Shown here in pieces: positions 16,580 to 26,651 of a DNA stretch of 46,187 nt. Numbering within the stretch: position 1 is the first letter of the stretch; each line of letters opens with the position of its first letter. This DNA is from an uncultured Sphingorhabdus sp. (GTDB lineage Bacteria; Pseudomonadota; Alphaproteobacteria; Sphingomonadales; Sphingomonadaceae): contig CALMYW010000210.1 of the NCBI GenBank assembly GCA_937873665.1, positions 1 through 46,187 on the forward strand, in the 5' to 3' direction. Below the pieces are notes generated by a model that was given only the letters and a program-made list of their open reading frames with translations, was not told the origin of the DNA and did not search any database. Both the position numbers and the translations under genes were made by a program.

Positions 16580-16879
16580 TTAGGGTGCCAGCAGCCGTTT
16601 CAACAGTTTTCCGATACCAATAAAAATCAATGCCCCGGCAATTGCCCCTATCATCGGAAAATAGGCGTGATTGCGTACACTGTCGATTGCAACTTCACCA
16701 AAGCCATCGGCCTTAAGTTCGGCCACCCGCATTTCGGTTTCAGCGATCTGGAACACAGTAAATGCTATGGCGGCGGCGAGCGCCACCCAGCGGAGTTTGG
16801 ACTTTCCATTCCCCGCTGCCTCATTCTGTGCGCCGTCAAGCATCGGCTGATGGCTTTCGAACTCATTCGTTTCGGTCAC
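16580..16879 (-). CDS. Small two-helix membrane protein, unknown function
   Basis: This is a predicted 99-residue inner-membrane protein. The first 40 or so residues are acidic and polar, followed by hydrophobic segments (WVALAAAIAFTVFQIAE, and YFPMIGAIAGALIFIGIGKLL near the C-terminus). The start is GTG 16879, preceded by GAGGAAGAGAG; a longer frame to 16999 would overlap the adhesin gene and is not favoured. It lies 43 bases after the adhesin stop codon on the same strand, so it is probably co-transcribed. No family recognised. Confidence 0.6.
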   Translation of the reverse strand: MTETNEFESHQPMLDGAQNEAAGNGKSKLRWVALAAAIAFTVFQIAETEMRVAELKADGFGEVAIDSVRNHAYFPMIGAIAGALIFIGIGKLLKRLLAP

Positions 16880-16922
16880 AAAACTCTCTTCCTCAGGTGG
16901 TACCCTGCTTGTCGAAAACGCA

Positions 16923-19900
16923 TCAGAACTTGACGCTGACGCCCATTTGCACGGCTTGGTCGGAACCCGAGCCTGAGGCGACACGGTTGAGATATTCAAC
17001 TTCGAACGAGAAAGCGTCGCCCAACTGGAGTTCGGTTCCCAACCCCAACATCAGCTGTTCGCGAGCAAGGCCAGCGAGCGGGATGCTCGAGAATGGACCC
17101 GATACGAGATCGCGATAGGCCACAAGCGCATTTCCGCTGCGTTCGGCATCGTAAAGATATTCGAGCCGCAGGCGAGGGAGCAGCGCACCACCGCTAAAGC
17201 GATGCTCGTAGTTCAGCTTTGTACCAAGGCCGAGCGATGTGAAATCAACATCCTGATCGAGGAAACGCAAGTCGAACAAGGTACCGCTATTTTCGGTATA
17301 GCCATTCAAGCGACCGCGGGTGAGGTCGATCCGGACATAGGGCGTGATCATCCAGTTTCCGGTTTCAATGTCGGCACCGGCTGAACCGGTTACAAACCAT
17401 TGGCGTCCGCTGCGGTTCGAGTTGATCAGCGCACCGGTCGTCGTGACATAGCGCCGCAGATCGAAATTAAGCCATTGATAGCCACCAAGCCAGTCGACAT
17501 AGATACCGCTGCCCAACTGGTGGCTGCCGTAAATGGCGATGGTCTTGGCCTCACCCCGGCTGCGTGAGCCATTGTCGCCAATGTCCACGGTATCGCGGCC
17601 GAGGCCGACGCCGATACCTGCGGCGAATGACGGGCTGAACCGGCGGTCGGCACCAAAGCTGATGCCTTCGCTCTCAAACTCTTGGCTGAGCCTGCCCGTG
17701 GCCGGATCGCGATCGCCGAAGCGGATGGTACCGCCTGCCCAGATCGTCCAGGGCAGCTCGCCGCGCGCGCTGCCGCCGCCTGTGCCGCTGCCATCGCCGG
17801 CATCATCGCCGCCAGCCGCCGCGACCGGGGCCAGCTTGCTCTCGCCCTTGGCGCACAGACCATTGGTCCATGCGGTCAGCGAATCCTCGCAATAGCCGCG
17901 TGAAGAAATGCGCAGGCCATTTTGGAAGCCACCGCTGCCTGATTGCCCATGCAGGCTCTCCAGTCGGCGCATGAAGTTGTTGACTTGCGCGTCGGCAAAA
18001 CGACGGCTCGCCTGCACCTGCGCCTGCACCAGCCCGCGCACTTCGCGGTCGGTCGCCGGATCAGGACGCGCGACAATGTCGAGGGCATAAGTGATGGTTG
18101 CCGTGGCCTGCGTACCCGCCGTGCTGTCGGTGACGGTAATCGCAAAATTGGCGACCCCCGAGCCTGTCGGTGTGCCAGTGATCGCTCCGCTTGTCGCATT
18201 GAGCGCAAGGCCTGCGGGTAGGGTGCCCGAGCTGACGGTAAAGCTGTAGGGCGCAATACCACCGCTGACCGATACCGTCTGGTTATAGGCCACACCCTGT
18301 GTCGCAGCCGGCAGCGTTGCCGGGGTGATCGTCAGGCTGGGTATATTGACGACAAGCGTGAGGCTGGCAGCACCCGTCTGGCCGTTCGCATCGCGCACCG
18401 CCACCGTGAAGGGGAAGCTGCCCGATGCAGTCGGAGTGCCTGACAACTGTCCGGTGCCCGAAAGTGTCACTCCTGCGGGAAGCGTTCCACTTGTCAGAGT
18501 GAAGCCATAAGGCGCAACCGCTCCCGCACCGGCAAGCGTTGCCGAATAGGCAGTGCCTGCGGTCGCATTGGGAAGGCTTGCCGGCGTTACCACTATGGTC
18601 GGCGCTGCAATCGCCAGCGTGTAGCTGCCCTGCACCGTGAACGGTGCGCCCGCACCGGTCGATCCGGTATCGGTGGCTGTCACTGTGAAGGCAAAGTAAC
18701 CTGCAACCGTCGGTGTACCCGACACAATCCCGGTTGCTGCGTTGAGCGAAAGCCCCGCAGGTAGGGTGCCACCAAGGGTGTAAGTGTAACCACCGATACC
18801 GCCATTGGCATTGAAGGCCTGGCTGAACGGCGTAGCATAACTTGCAGTGAAGTTGCCCGTAGCAGGTGTCAGAACAAGCATCGGCGCGTCCACCGCCAGC
18901 ACAAAATTCTGGCTGGCCGTAAACGGTCCATTCCCTGTGCTGTTGTCACTGGCGCTCACTGAAAGCGTAAACGTGCCCTGCGCTCGTGGTGTGCCCGAGA
19001 TTGTGACACTGTTCGATGTTGTAGCTGTGAGCGCCAGACCGGCAGGCAGGCCAGTGACCTGGTGCGACCCGAAAGGCCCCGTTCCGCCTGCAAATGTGAA
19101 GGTCTGGCTGTAGGGCACGCCAACTTGCGCGCTGAGCGGCCCCGATGCCGTTACTGTAAGAACCGGAGCACCGACTGTTATGGATACCGTTGCCGGGGCA
19201 GATGTTCCGCCACCATTGGTTGCCGTGTAGGTGAAGCTGTCCGCGCCCGAGAAGCTTGCATTGGGCTGATAGCTTATGCTGGTGCCGCTGACCGTTGCAG
19301 TGCCGTTTGCGGGCGCCGAGACAATTGCGACAGAGAGCGCATTACCGCCTGAAAGGTTGAGTGCAACAGGTGATGCTGGCGCGCCATAAGCGAGGCTGAC
19401 GGACACGCCTCCAGCTACAGGAGGCTGGTCGACAATCGACAAGATATAGTTCTGGTTTGCACTATAAGGTCCGCTACCTGTGCTGCTGTCGGTTGCCGTG
19501 ACAGTGAATGCGAAGCTGCCAAATTCGGTCGGTGTGCCGGAAACTGTGCCACTATTTGAAAGCGTGATGCCAGCGGGGAGGGCTCCTGCAGAAACGGTAT
19601 AGCTGAACGGTGCCGTACCGCCGCTGGCCGGATTCAGGCTTGCCGTATAAGGAATGTCTCGTTGGCCGCCCGAAAGCGCAGTTGGCGGCAGAGTTATGAC
19701 AGGAACGGCCACAGCCAGATTATAGCTTTGCGAAGCGTTGAACGGACCGGGCGCGGGGCTGTTATCACTTGCTGTAACAGTGAAGGTGAAGTTGCCACCC
19801 GCAGTTGGTGTTCCCGAAATGGTGCCGGCTGACGACAGAGTCAGACCTGCAGGCAATGCGCCGCTTGTCACGGCAAAGCTATAGGGTGCGGCGCCTCCAG

Positions 19901-22900
19901 AAGCGGAAAGCGATGCGGTATAGCTGCTGGCGACCATTGCCCCTGGCAGGCTTGCCGGGGTGAGGGCAATGACAGGGGGCGCTACGCTGAAGGTGTAATT
20001 ACCCGCCACTGTAAAGGGTGCGCCAACACCGCTTGTGCCAGTATCGGTGGCGGTGACCGTGAAATTATAGTTGCCCACAGCGATTGTGCGTCCCGAAAGC
20101 ACACCTGTCGTTGTATCGAGAGTAATACCGCTCGGAAGGCTACCGCTCACAGCATAGCTATAAGGGCCATTGCCCCCGCTCGCGGTTACAGCCTGCGAAG
20201 CGCTACCATCATAGGCGACATTGAATGTACCCGAAGCCGGGGTCAATGCGAGCGCCGGTGCCGCAATATTCAGGGTGTAACCGCGGCTTCCCGACTGCCC
20301 ATTGGCGTCAGCAGCCGCAATGGTGAAGTTGAAGCTGCCCACCTCGGTTGGCGTACCCGATAGGGTACCCGTATTCGACAGGGCAAGTCCTGCAGGAAGC
20401 GAACCACTACTCACCGCAAAGGTGAATGGTGCCACCGCACCTGTTGCCGTTATTGTCTGTGTATAGGGGATCGCCGCGGTGCCGTTGGCAAGCGACAGTG
20501 GTGCCAAAACAATCGTCGGGGCAGGTACATTGATGGTGTAATTTTGCGCGACGGTGAAGGGCGCTCCCGCACCAGTCGACCCGGTATCGGTGGCGGTCAC
20601 GGTGACAGGGTAGCTACCGGGTGCGGTTGGTGTACCAGACAGCGTCGAACCGCTGAAGCTCAGGCCTGCGGGCAACGAGCCCGTCAGGGCATAGCTATAG
20701 GGCCCGGTCCCTCCGGATGCGGTGAAATCCTGGCTGAAGGCAGCTGCATAGGGCGCGTTCAGCGTACCCGATCCGGGAACCAGCGCCAGACCGGGCCCAG
20801 CAACGTTAAGGGTGAACGCCTGACCGACGGTGAAGGGGCCATTGCCGCTGCTGCTGTCGGTCGCAGAGACATTGAGATTGAACGCACCAGCCGCTGTCGG
20901 TGTGCCCGAAACCGTCACGCTGTTCGCGGTGGTGCCCGAAATGGAAAGTCCGGCTGGCAGGTTGGTGACCTGATACCCCGACCAGGGCTGTGCACCGCCA
21001 TTGAAAGTGAAGGTCTGGCTATACGGGGTCGCAACACTGGTGTTCAGACTGCCTGCGGCCGTGATTGTAACCACTGGATCCTGCACCGTAATCGTCACCA
21101 ATGCAGCCGAGGAAGTACCACCGCTATTGGTTGCGCTGTAGGTAAAGCTGTCGGGTCCGGCATAGCCCGGATTGGGCTGATAGGTGATGGTTGTGCCGCT
21201 GGCGATCACAGTGCCGTGCAGTGAAGGGGTGACTTCGTTCACGGTGGTCGGTGCGCCGCCGGTTATCGCGAGCGTCACATTGGTAGCGGCAGCGTCATAA
21301 GGCACGGTTAGAGTCACCGGACCAGCTACCGGCGGGATGTCGATCACCGTCAGGGTTGCCACCGCCGATGCGCAATTGGTCGGGTTGAGCTGATCACAAA
21401 TCGTATAATTGACGGACTGCGAGCCGACCGCTGTGCCAGCGGCAACGGAGATCTGACCGGTTGCGGGGTTAAGCGTCACGCCAGCATTGGATGAAGTCGA
21501 CGAAGTCACAACGACATTGGCAAAGGTCGCCGCAACACCGTTCAGCGTATCTGGGCCATTGCCATTATTGGCAAGAATATTGGCATAGGCTGTGCCGCCC
21601 GTCACCGTGCTGATGTCGGGCGCATTGACGTCGTCGAGCGCAGCAATGGCGGCTGCCGATACAATAGCCTCGGCAGAGGCAGCAGCGCAATTGGCCGGAT
21701 CAAGCGTCTGACAGATTTCGTACACTACCGTATAGGTGCCCGCCGGAGTGGCCGGTGCAACAAGGACCGCGCCGGTCGCCGGATTGAGTGTAACGTTCGG
21801 GTTAGTCGTCGCCAATTGGCTAAGCGTTACAGTGGCGAGCGTAGCGGGAACGCCGCCAAGCGTGTCGGTCCCATTGCCGTTATTGGCGAGGACATCGGCA
21901 TAGGCCGTGCCCCCTGTAAAGCCGTTGACCGCTGCCGCGCCCGTATCATCATTTGCTAGAATCGGGGGCGATGCGATGGTCAACGCATAAGCCTGGTTAC
22001 CGCTGAATGGCCCGGGGAAGGGGCTGGAATCGGTCGCCGTTACAGTGAAGTTGAACACGCCCGATGCTGTCGGCGTACCCGAAAGCGTGCCGCCGCCGGT
22101 CAGGGTCAGTCCGGTTGGTAGAGCCCCTGCGGTTACGGCAAAGCTATAGGGCGCTACCCCAGCTGATGCGGTGAGCGTCTGGCTGTAAGTTGTCCCCGCC
22201 GTTCCATTGGGCAGCGACGCCGGCGAAACCGTTACGGGCACATCATCATTGTTGATCGTACCCAGTCCCTGATTGTCGGAGAGCGTAGCGTTCGTGGCGC
22301 CGCTGAGATTGACGAAGAATGTCTCGTTCGCTTCCGGCACGGCTTCGCCGATTACGGGTACGGTGATCGTGCGACTGGTCTGGCCAGGAGTGAAGGTCAG
22401 CGTTCCGCTTGTAGTGGTATAGTCCGCCGGCTGCGTCGCCGTTCCATTGGCTGTTGCATAATTGACCGAGACCGTCTGGCCACTTGCAGCCGACAGGTTG
22501 ACTGTGAAAACTGCATTGATGGTGCCGGCATTGCCTTCGGTCACGGTCACATCGTTTATCGATAGTGAAGGTAGCGGATCATCGTTGACGATCGTTCCGA
22601 CACCCTGGCCGTCGACGACCACCGCATTGACCACATTGGTGATGTTGACGAAGAATGTCTCGCTTGGTTCATTCAGAACATCGCCATTTACTTGGACGGT
22701 GAAGGTATAGGTGCTGCTGCCGGTGGGGATGGTCTGTCCGGTCAGCGCATTGGTAACATAATCGACACCGCCGGTTGAGGTGCCATTGGCAGTCGCAATG
22801 TCGAAGGTCACCCCACCCGGGCCTGCGGGAGCCGACAGGCTGGCGGTGAAGGTGTAGTTGGTCGTACCAGCATTGCCTTCATTGGCCGTGACATCATTGA

Positions 22901-24518
22901 TTGCAAGGTTTGGCAGATCATCATTGAGGATCGTGCCAGTCGCCGAGTTGGGAACGCCAACGGTATATCCCGCGCCTGCATTGAGGGTGAGGGTCACGGT
23001 CTCGTTCGTCTCAATGGTCGCATCTGCGGTCGGGTTGACCGTGATGGTCCCGGTCGTACTACCCGCTGGAATGACAAGCGGCGAGGCAATCGTCGCATAG
23101 TCGGTGCCGTTGGTCGCAGTACCGCCGATCGTGTAGTTGATCGACGTCGCACTCGACGGATTGGCCTGATTCAACGTGACCGTGTAGATAAGGTTCGGCG
23201 CACCGTCTTCGGCCACAGAGGTCGGCGAAACGGCAATGGTTGCCGCGGGCACATCGTCATTAAGGATTGTCCCGGTCGCACTGGAAGGAGCACCAACGGT
23301 ATATCCGGTTCCCGCAGCAACGGTCAGGGTGACGGTTTCATCAGGCTCGACAGCGCCATCAACCGATGGGTTGATTGTGATGGTGGCGGTCGTCGCATTG
23401 GCGGGAATGATGACTGTAGCAACGCCACCAGTGTAATCCGAACCGGACGTCGCCGTTCCTGCGGTTGTTATGTTGACCGTCGTCGGCGTGGCAAGCGCAG
23501 TGCTCCGCGTGACAGTGTAGGTCAGATTGGTAGCGCCGTCCTCACTGACCGAAGCAGGCGACACGGCGATGGAAACGGTGGGTGCTGCGACAACGTTGAC
23601 GGTCAGCGTTTCGACTTCGAAATGTTGCCCCGGGCCGGTACTCGCATCTGTTACACGGATTGTCTGCGTTGTTGACCCGGCCGTTGTTGGGGTTCCGCTT
23701 ATTACACCGGCAGCACTCATAGTGAGCCCCGGGGCTGGCGGATTACCTACAAAAGGCTCGGTCTGGTAACTATATGGCGAAACACCACCGGTCGTGGAAA
23801 GCGAAAAGGATGTCGGCACACCTTGCACCACATTATATGTCGATGGAGACAAAGTGAGTGTCGGCTGCTGGACAGTGCCCGCATAGGCCTTGTCAGTGAA
23901 CTGTCCGATATTGTCTGTCGAGCGCACGCTGAAGCTATAGCCACCCCGCTGGGTCGGCGCTCCACTGAGTACCCCGCCGCTGGATAGAGTGGTGCCCACC
24001 GGAAGCGCACCACTTTGCAATGTATAGGTGTAAGGCGCATTACCACCGGTTGATGTCAGAGTTTGCGAAAACGACGTGCCAGCCACCAAAGTCGGTAATG
24101 TAGCCGGTGAGACTGTAATCGGGGAAGTCGGGGGTGTGATTGTAATCGTAACCCGTACAATACTTATAGCAGTATCGTTACCCGACGCGTCGGTGAATTC
24201 GAAAGCATCACTGGTCGCACTATTGCCATTGTGTGTATAGTCGACAACCCATTGATCACCTTGATACCGGAGTATCGCTGTCCCATGTGTCGGGAAAAGC
24301 GGGCCATCAACCGTGCCAATCCCCCCAAAACTGAACGGGTCACAATCATCGACATTTATGGTCACCAGCCCACCAGTTGCAACCGTGGCAGACTTGGCTG
24401 TGCAGGTAGTCGACGTATGGGCGGCCTGCGCCTCAGGCAGCAGGGCAATCTGCGCCAGCATCAGCACGAACACTGTCGCAAACAGCTTCGTCCATGACCG
24501 CACCAAAGCCTTACCCAT
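16923..24518 (-). CDS. Giant autotransporter adhesin with Calx-beta and putative-Ig repeats
   Basis: This is a secreted or surface protein of 2531 residues. Residues 1-32 form a signal peptide ending AQAAH. The passenger starts with putative-Ig (He_PIG) units, recognisable by repeats of the form LPAGLTLSSAGTISGTPTAGG. Four Calx-beta units follow (about 310-730), each with SVSEDGA or EGNAGT and a closing GTILNDD or GTINNDD. Many further putative-Ig units and two cadherin-like units (SYQPNASFSGADSFTYTATN) come next. A helical linker (REVRGLVQAQVQASRRF) precedes the C-terminal autotransporter barrel (about 2250-2531, ending MGVSVKF). The Calx-beta acidic loops suggest calcium binding. Likely role: adhesion or biofilm. 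Repeat copies are similar in DNA, so copy number may vary between strains. A palindrome of the region-C type lies 100 bases upstream (24618). Confidence 0.93.
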   Translation of the reverse strand: MGKALVRSWTKLFATVFVLMLAQIALLPEAQAAHTSTTCTAKSATVATGGLVTINVDDCDPFSFGGIGTVDGPLFPTHGTAILRYQGDQWVVDYTHNGNSATSDAFEFTDASGNDTAISIVRVTITITPPTSPITVSPATLPTLVAGTSFSQTLTSTGGNAPYTYTLQSGALPVGTTLSSGGVLSGAPTQRGGYSFSVRSTDNIGQFTDKAYAGTVQQPTLTLSPSTYNVVQGVPTSFSLSTTGGVSPYSYQTEPFVGNPPAPGLTMSAAGVISGTPTTAGSTTQTIRVTDASTGPGQHFEVETLTVNVVAAPTVSIAVSPASVSEDGATNLTYTVTRSTALATPTTVNITTAGTATSGSDYTGGVATVIIPANATTATITINPSVDGAVEPDETVTLTVAAGTGYTVGAPSSATGTILNDDVPAATIAVSPTSVAEDGAPNLIYTVTLNQANPSSATSINYTIGGTATNGTDYATIASPLVIPAGSTTGTITVNPTADATIETNETVTLTLNAGAGYTVGVPNSATGTILNDDLPNLAINDVTANEGNAGTTNYTFTASLSAPAGPGGVTFDIATANGTSTGGVDYVTNALTGQTIPTGSSTYTFTVQVNGDVLNEPSETFFVNITNVVNAVVVDGQGVGTIVNDDPLPSLSINDVTVTEGNAGTINAVFTVNLSAASGQTVSVNYATANGTATQPADYTTTSGTLTFTPGQTSRTITVPVIGEAVPEANETFFVNLSGATNATLSDNQGLGTINNDDVPVTVSPASLPNGTAGTTYSQTLTASAGVAPYSFAVTAGALPTGLTLTGGGTLSGTPTASGVFNFTVTATDSSPFPGPFSGNQAYALTIASPPILANDDTGAAAVNGFTGGTAYADVLANNGNGTDTLGGVPATLATVTLSQLATTNPNVTLNPATGAVLVAPATPAGTYTVVYEICQTLDPANCAAASAEAIVSAAAIAALDDVNAPDISTVTGGTAYANILANNGNGPDTLNGVAATFANVVVTSSTSSNAGVTLNPATGQISVAAGTAVGSQSVNYTICDQLNPTNCASAVATLTVIDIPPVAGPVTLTVPYDAAATNVTLAITGGAPTTVNEVTPSLHGTVIASGTTITYQPNPGYAGPDSFTYSATNSGGTSSAALVTITVQDPVVTITAAGSLNTSVATPYSQTFTFNGGAQPWSGYQVTNLPAGLSISGTTANSVTVSGTPTAAGAFNLNVSATDSSSGNGPFTVGQAFTLNVAGPGLALVPGSGTLNAPYAAAFSQDFTASGGTGPYSYALTGSLPAGLSFSGSTLSGTPTAPGSYPVTVTATDTGSTGAGAPFTVAQNYTINVPAPTIVLAPLSLANGTAAIPYTQTITATGAVAPFTFAVSSGSLPAGLALSNTGTLSGTPTEVGSFNFTIAAADANGQSGSRGYTLNIAAPALALTPASGTFNVAYDGSASQAVTASGGNGPYSYAVSGSLPSGITLDTTTGVLSGRTIAVGNYNFTVTATDTGTSGVGAPFTVAGNYTFSVAPPVIALTPASLPGAMVASSYTASLSASGGAAPYSFAVTSGALPAGLTLSSAGTISGTPTAGGNFTFTVTASDNSPAPGPFNASQSYNLAVAVPVITLPPTALSGGQRDIPYTASLNPASGGTAPFSYTVSAGALPAGITLSNSGTVSGTPTEFGSFAFTVTATDSSTGSGPYSANQNYILSIVDQPPVAGGVSVSLAYGAPASPVALNLSGGNALSVAIVSAPANGTATVSGTSISYQPNASFSGADSFTYTATNGGGTSAPATVSITVGAPVLTVTASGPLSAQVGVPYSQTFTFAGGTGPFGSHQVTGLPAGLALTATTSNSVTISGTPRAQGTFTLSVSASDNSTGNGPFTASQNFVLAVDAPMLVLTPATGNFTASYATPFSQAFNANGGIGGYTYTLGGTLPAGLSLNAATGIVSGTPTVAGYFAFTVTATDTGSTGAGAPFTVQGSYTLAIAAPTIVVTPASLPNATAGTAYSATLAGAGAVAPYGFTLTSGTLPAGVTLSGTGQLSGTPTASGSFPFTVAVRDANGQTGAASLTLVVNIPSLTITPATLPAATQGVAYNQTVSVSGGIAPYSFTVSSGTLPAGLALNATSGAITGTPTGSGVANFAITVTDSTAGTQATATITYALDIVARPDPATDREVRGLVQAQVQASRRFADAQVNNFMRRLESLHGQSGSGGFQNGLRISSRGYCEDSLTAWTNGLCAKGESKLAPVAAAGGDDAGDGSGTGGGSARGELPWTIWAGGTIRFGDRDPATGRLSQEFESEGISFGADRRFSPSFAAGIGVGLGRDTVDIGDNGSRSRGEAKTIAIYGSHQLGSGIYVDWLGGYQWLNFDLRRYVTTTGALINSNRSGRQWFVTGSAGADIETGNWMITPYVRIDLTRGRLNGYTENSGTLFDLRFLDQDVDFTSLGLGTKLNYEHRFSGGALLPRLRLEYLYDAERSGNALVAYRDLVSGPFSSIPLAGLAREQLMLGLGTELQLGDAFSFEVEYLNRVASGSGSDQAVQMGVSVKF

Positions 24519-24617
24519 AACTGCCCCCGTTTTTGCCTGCCCTGTTGTCGGCCAGACACAATTGTCACATTCTGTAACGCGGTTAGCAGCAACTGCGCGG
24601 GTGGCATTGGGCCGAAA

Positions 24618-24629
24618 TGCACCGGTACA
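24618..24629. promoter_or_regulatory. Region-C palindrome, copy 1 (12/12)
   Basis: TGCACCGGTACA fits the consensus TGYACCGGTRCA fully. It lies in the divergent intergenic region, 100 bases from the adhesin start and 48 bases before the DUF1176 start. Confidence 0.7.
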
Positions 24630-24676
24630 TATTTGCGCGAACCCTTTAGCCGGTCCAACTGGCTATACCGTTCCGG

Positions 24677-25807
24677 ATGGAAGCCTGCCCCGCACATATA
24701 TGGAACGGCCCGCTCAGACCCTTGCTGCGATTGGTCGCGTCCAGTATTGCGTTTGCGACGCTGTGTCTGGCTTTGCCGGCCACTGCTTCATCAGGGCAGA
24801 CAGGCCATGCGCTGACTTTCGGAGACTGGGCAGCGGCTTGCGACAATGGCTGGCGCTGCGAGGCGCTTTTGGTCAATCCACTGGCCCATCAAAATCCCTC
24901 TGAACCCATGCGGATTGTGCGCCTGGCTGGTCCAGACGGCCTGTTGCAGCTTTCTTTTTTCTCTGGAGCGGCGGAACCTGATGGAAAAAGCTTTCAGCCT
25001 GACATGGTGGAAATTGGCGGGGGCGGTTTCGATTATCTGAATAGCCTGCCCGATCCGGCCGGTTTCAATGGAGACCAGTTGGATTTTGAAGGCGAAGCCG
25101 CGATGTCCCTGCTTAGGAACATGGCGCAGGGCGATACTGTCAGGCTGATTAAGAAAAATGGTCCATCGGTGACACTATCGACACGTGGGCTAATGGGCGT
25201 CCTCGTCTATTTCGATACGGTTCAGCAGCGGATCGGCAATGAAAGCGCAGCGTACGCAAAGGGCCCGTCCCCTGCCACTACCACTCCGCCGCCACCCGAA
25301 CTTCCCGTTATAAAGCTGGCAAATGCATCGGCAAAGCCACCCCGCATGTTGCGCAAGGCGCAAATCATAAAAGAGCGCGCAACCTTCGGCTGTGGCGAGC
25401 ACACCCCTTTTGCCAAAACGACGGACGGCGTGGACTATTATCGGTTGGACGAGAATACCACTCTCGCGCAGGTGATACCCCTATGCTCGCTCAGCAATTA
25501 CAACAGTTTCGTGCGTGTTTTACTGATCGACGAGAAAGGTAAGCATCGCATAGCCCCGATTGAGGGCGACAATTCCGATGCCGGGAATTTGGGCGAAAAT
25601 TTGGTCGGCGGCTATTGGGATGCAGAGCGGCGCAGGCTGGTGAGCTTTGGCTTTTGGAGAGCCGGTTGCGGCAGCGGCACCGAATATGGCTGGGATGGTG
25701 AACGATTTCGCATAGTGGAAGAGCGGAGAACGGCGAGCTGCGATCTCGAAATTTTCAGTCAACTTGCGGTTTGGCGGGCGATGACGGTCGTATCGGACAA
25801 TCGTTAG
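24677..25807 (+). CDS. DUF1176 exported protein
   Basis: This 376-residue protein has a hydrophobic export signal (LLRLVASSIAFATLCLALPATAS, residues about 17-39). It then has the DUF1176 pattern: LTFGDWAAACDNGWRCEAL, later KERATFGCGEHTP, and C-terminal GGYWDAERRRLVSFGFWRAGCGSGTEYGWDGERFRIVEERRTASCD. The paired cysteines suggest disulfides in the periplasm. Proline-rich linker TTTPPPPELP lies near the middle. No biochemical function is established for the family. The start ATG 24677 lies shortly after a 12/12 copy of the region-C palindrome, so it is likely under that control. Confidence 0.8.
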   Translation: MEACPAHIWNGPLRPLLRLVASSIAFATLCLALPATASSGQTGHALTFGDWAAACDNGWRCEALLVNPLAHQNPSEPMRIVRLAGPDGLLQLSFFSGAAEPDGKSFQPDMVEIGGGGFDYLNSLPDPAGFNGDQLDFEGEAAMSLLRNMAQGDTVRLIKKNGPSVTLSTRGLMGVLVYFDTVQQRIGNESAAYAKGPSPATTTPPPPELPVIKLANASAKPPRMLRKAQIIKERATFGCGEHTPFAKTTDGVDYYRLDENTTLAQVIPLCSLSNYNSFVRVLLIDEKGKHRIAPIEGDNSDAGNLGENLVGGYWDAERRRLVSFGFWRAGCGSGTEYGWDGERFRIVEERRTASCDLEIFSQLAVWRAMTVVSDNR

Positions 25808-25821
25808 TGTAATTGGCCCGA

Positions 25822-25833
25822 TGTACCGGTTCC
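25822..25833. promoter_or_regulatory. Region-C palindrome, copy 2 (10/12)
   Basis: TGTACCGGTTCC has a perfect left half and core but a weaker right half. It lies 80 bases before the start of the gene at 25914. Confidence 0.5.
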
Positions 25834-25913
25834 CTGCCAGGCTTGGCGGTCAGGGCAGGATCGGCAAGTTTGTTCATAGTCCGTAAGTCGCTACCTTAAG
25901 GATTTGTCTATAT

Positions 25914-26495
25914 ATGATTCTCGCGGTCCAGATGCTTTTGGCAATTGCCTTAGCCCAGCATGCAATGCCAGCTGCGCCATTGTCACCCGTCACGGACGAG
26001 AGTGTCATCAAGCTGCATGGTAATTGCCAATATGAGGCAGCAAGTGGTTCCGACACTGTATCCAAGGTAAGAGACGTCGTCCGGCGCTTCAACGCTGCCA
26101 TAATCTGCAAGGACGGAACCACTGCCGAACTTTTTGTGGACGAGGGCGGAGCAGTTGCCGAAATCGAAGAGCGAACAGGAGACGACGGTGAACCAGGAAA
26201 ATGGGTCCGAAGCGGCCCCTGGCCTGAACAGCTTTTCCTGTTTACGCGGCCCGATTCCGAGCCATCGACCGAGCAGCAGGAAAGGTTGGTTCAAGGAAAC
26301 CCGACAGTGATCATCGATGGGTCATCCGCGTTTGTCCGCCAACCGCTGTGGACGGAGACAGTCGGCGGCGCACCTGTCAATGACTGCCTGATCGAACATC
26401 TGATGCTGGTAAAGATTGGGGTGGATTGGAAAATCCGCCATATGATGTTGGTTCATGATGCGGAATCTTGCGAGATCCCGGAGCCAAAACCTTGA
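25914..26495 (+). CDS. Exported hypothetical protein
   Basis: This is a 193-residue protein with a short N-terminal export signal (MILAVQMLLAIALAQHAMPAAP). The mature part is acidic and contains cysteines in HGNCQYEA, IICKDGTT, NDCLIEH and AESCEIPE, possibly forming two disulfides. The C-terminus (VGVDWKIRHMMLVHDAESC-like) resembles the closing strand of small NTF2/SnoaL-like folds, but I would not assign the family. A palindrome copy at 25822 precedes it. Confidence 0.7.
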   Translation: MILAVQMLLAIALAQHAMPAAPLSPVTDESVIKLHGNCQYEAASGSDTVSKVRDVVRRFNAAIICKDGTTAELFVDEGGAVAEIEERTGDDGEPGKWVRSGPWPEQLFLFTRPDSEPSTEQQERLVQGNPTVIIDGSSAFVRQPLWTETVGGAPVNDCLIEHLMLVKIGVDWKIRHMMLVHDAESCEIPEPKP

Positions 26496-26567
26496 CCACC
26501 CATATTCTTTGCAAAACGCAAACCGATTGGAGCTGAACAGAGAGCCACTCGGGCGTTGATCCCGGTT

Positions 26568-26579
26568 TGCACCGGTACA
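26568..26579. promoter_or_regulatory. Region-C palindrome, copy 3 (12/12)
   Basis: TGCACCGGTACA, identical to copy 1, lies 73 bases before the ATG at 26652 and heads the three-gene operon 26652-28305. Confidence 0.7.
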
Positions 26580-26651
26580 TGGCAGAGCTGGAACGTTTGG
26601 GCTCAGCCAGATAGCCTGATTTCCCAACCGTTTTGTCTTGGGGGAGGGAAA

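Noticed and set aside
20544..21224. 226-codon plus-strand frame inside the adhesin gene
   Set aside because: It is a shadow of repeat-rich coding DNA, with low-complexity Arg/Gly-rich sequence and no ribosome site.
16923..24518. Long repeats in the adhesin as a CRISPR-like or mobile repeat
   Set aside because: The repeats are degenerate protein-coding units in one continuous frame, not spaced direct repeats.
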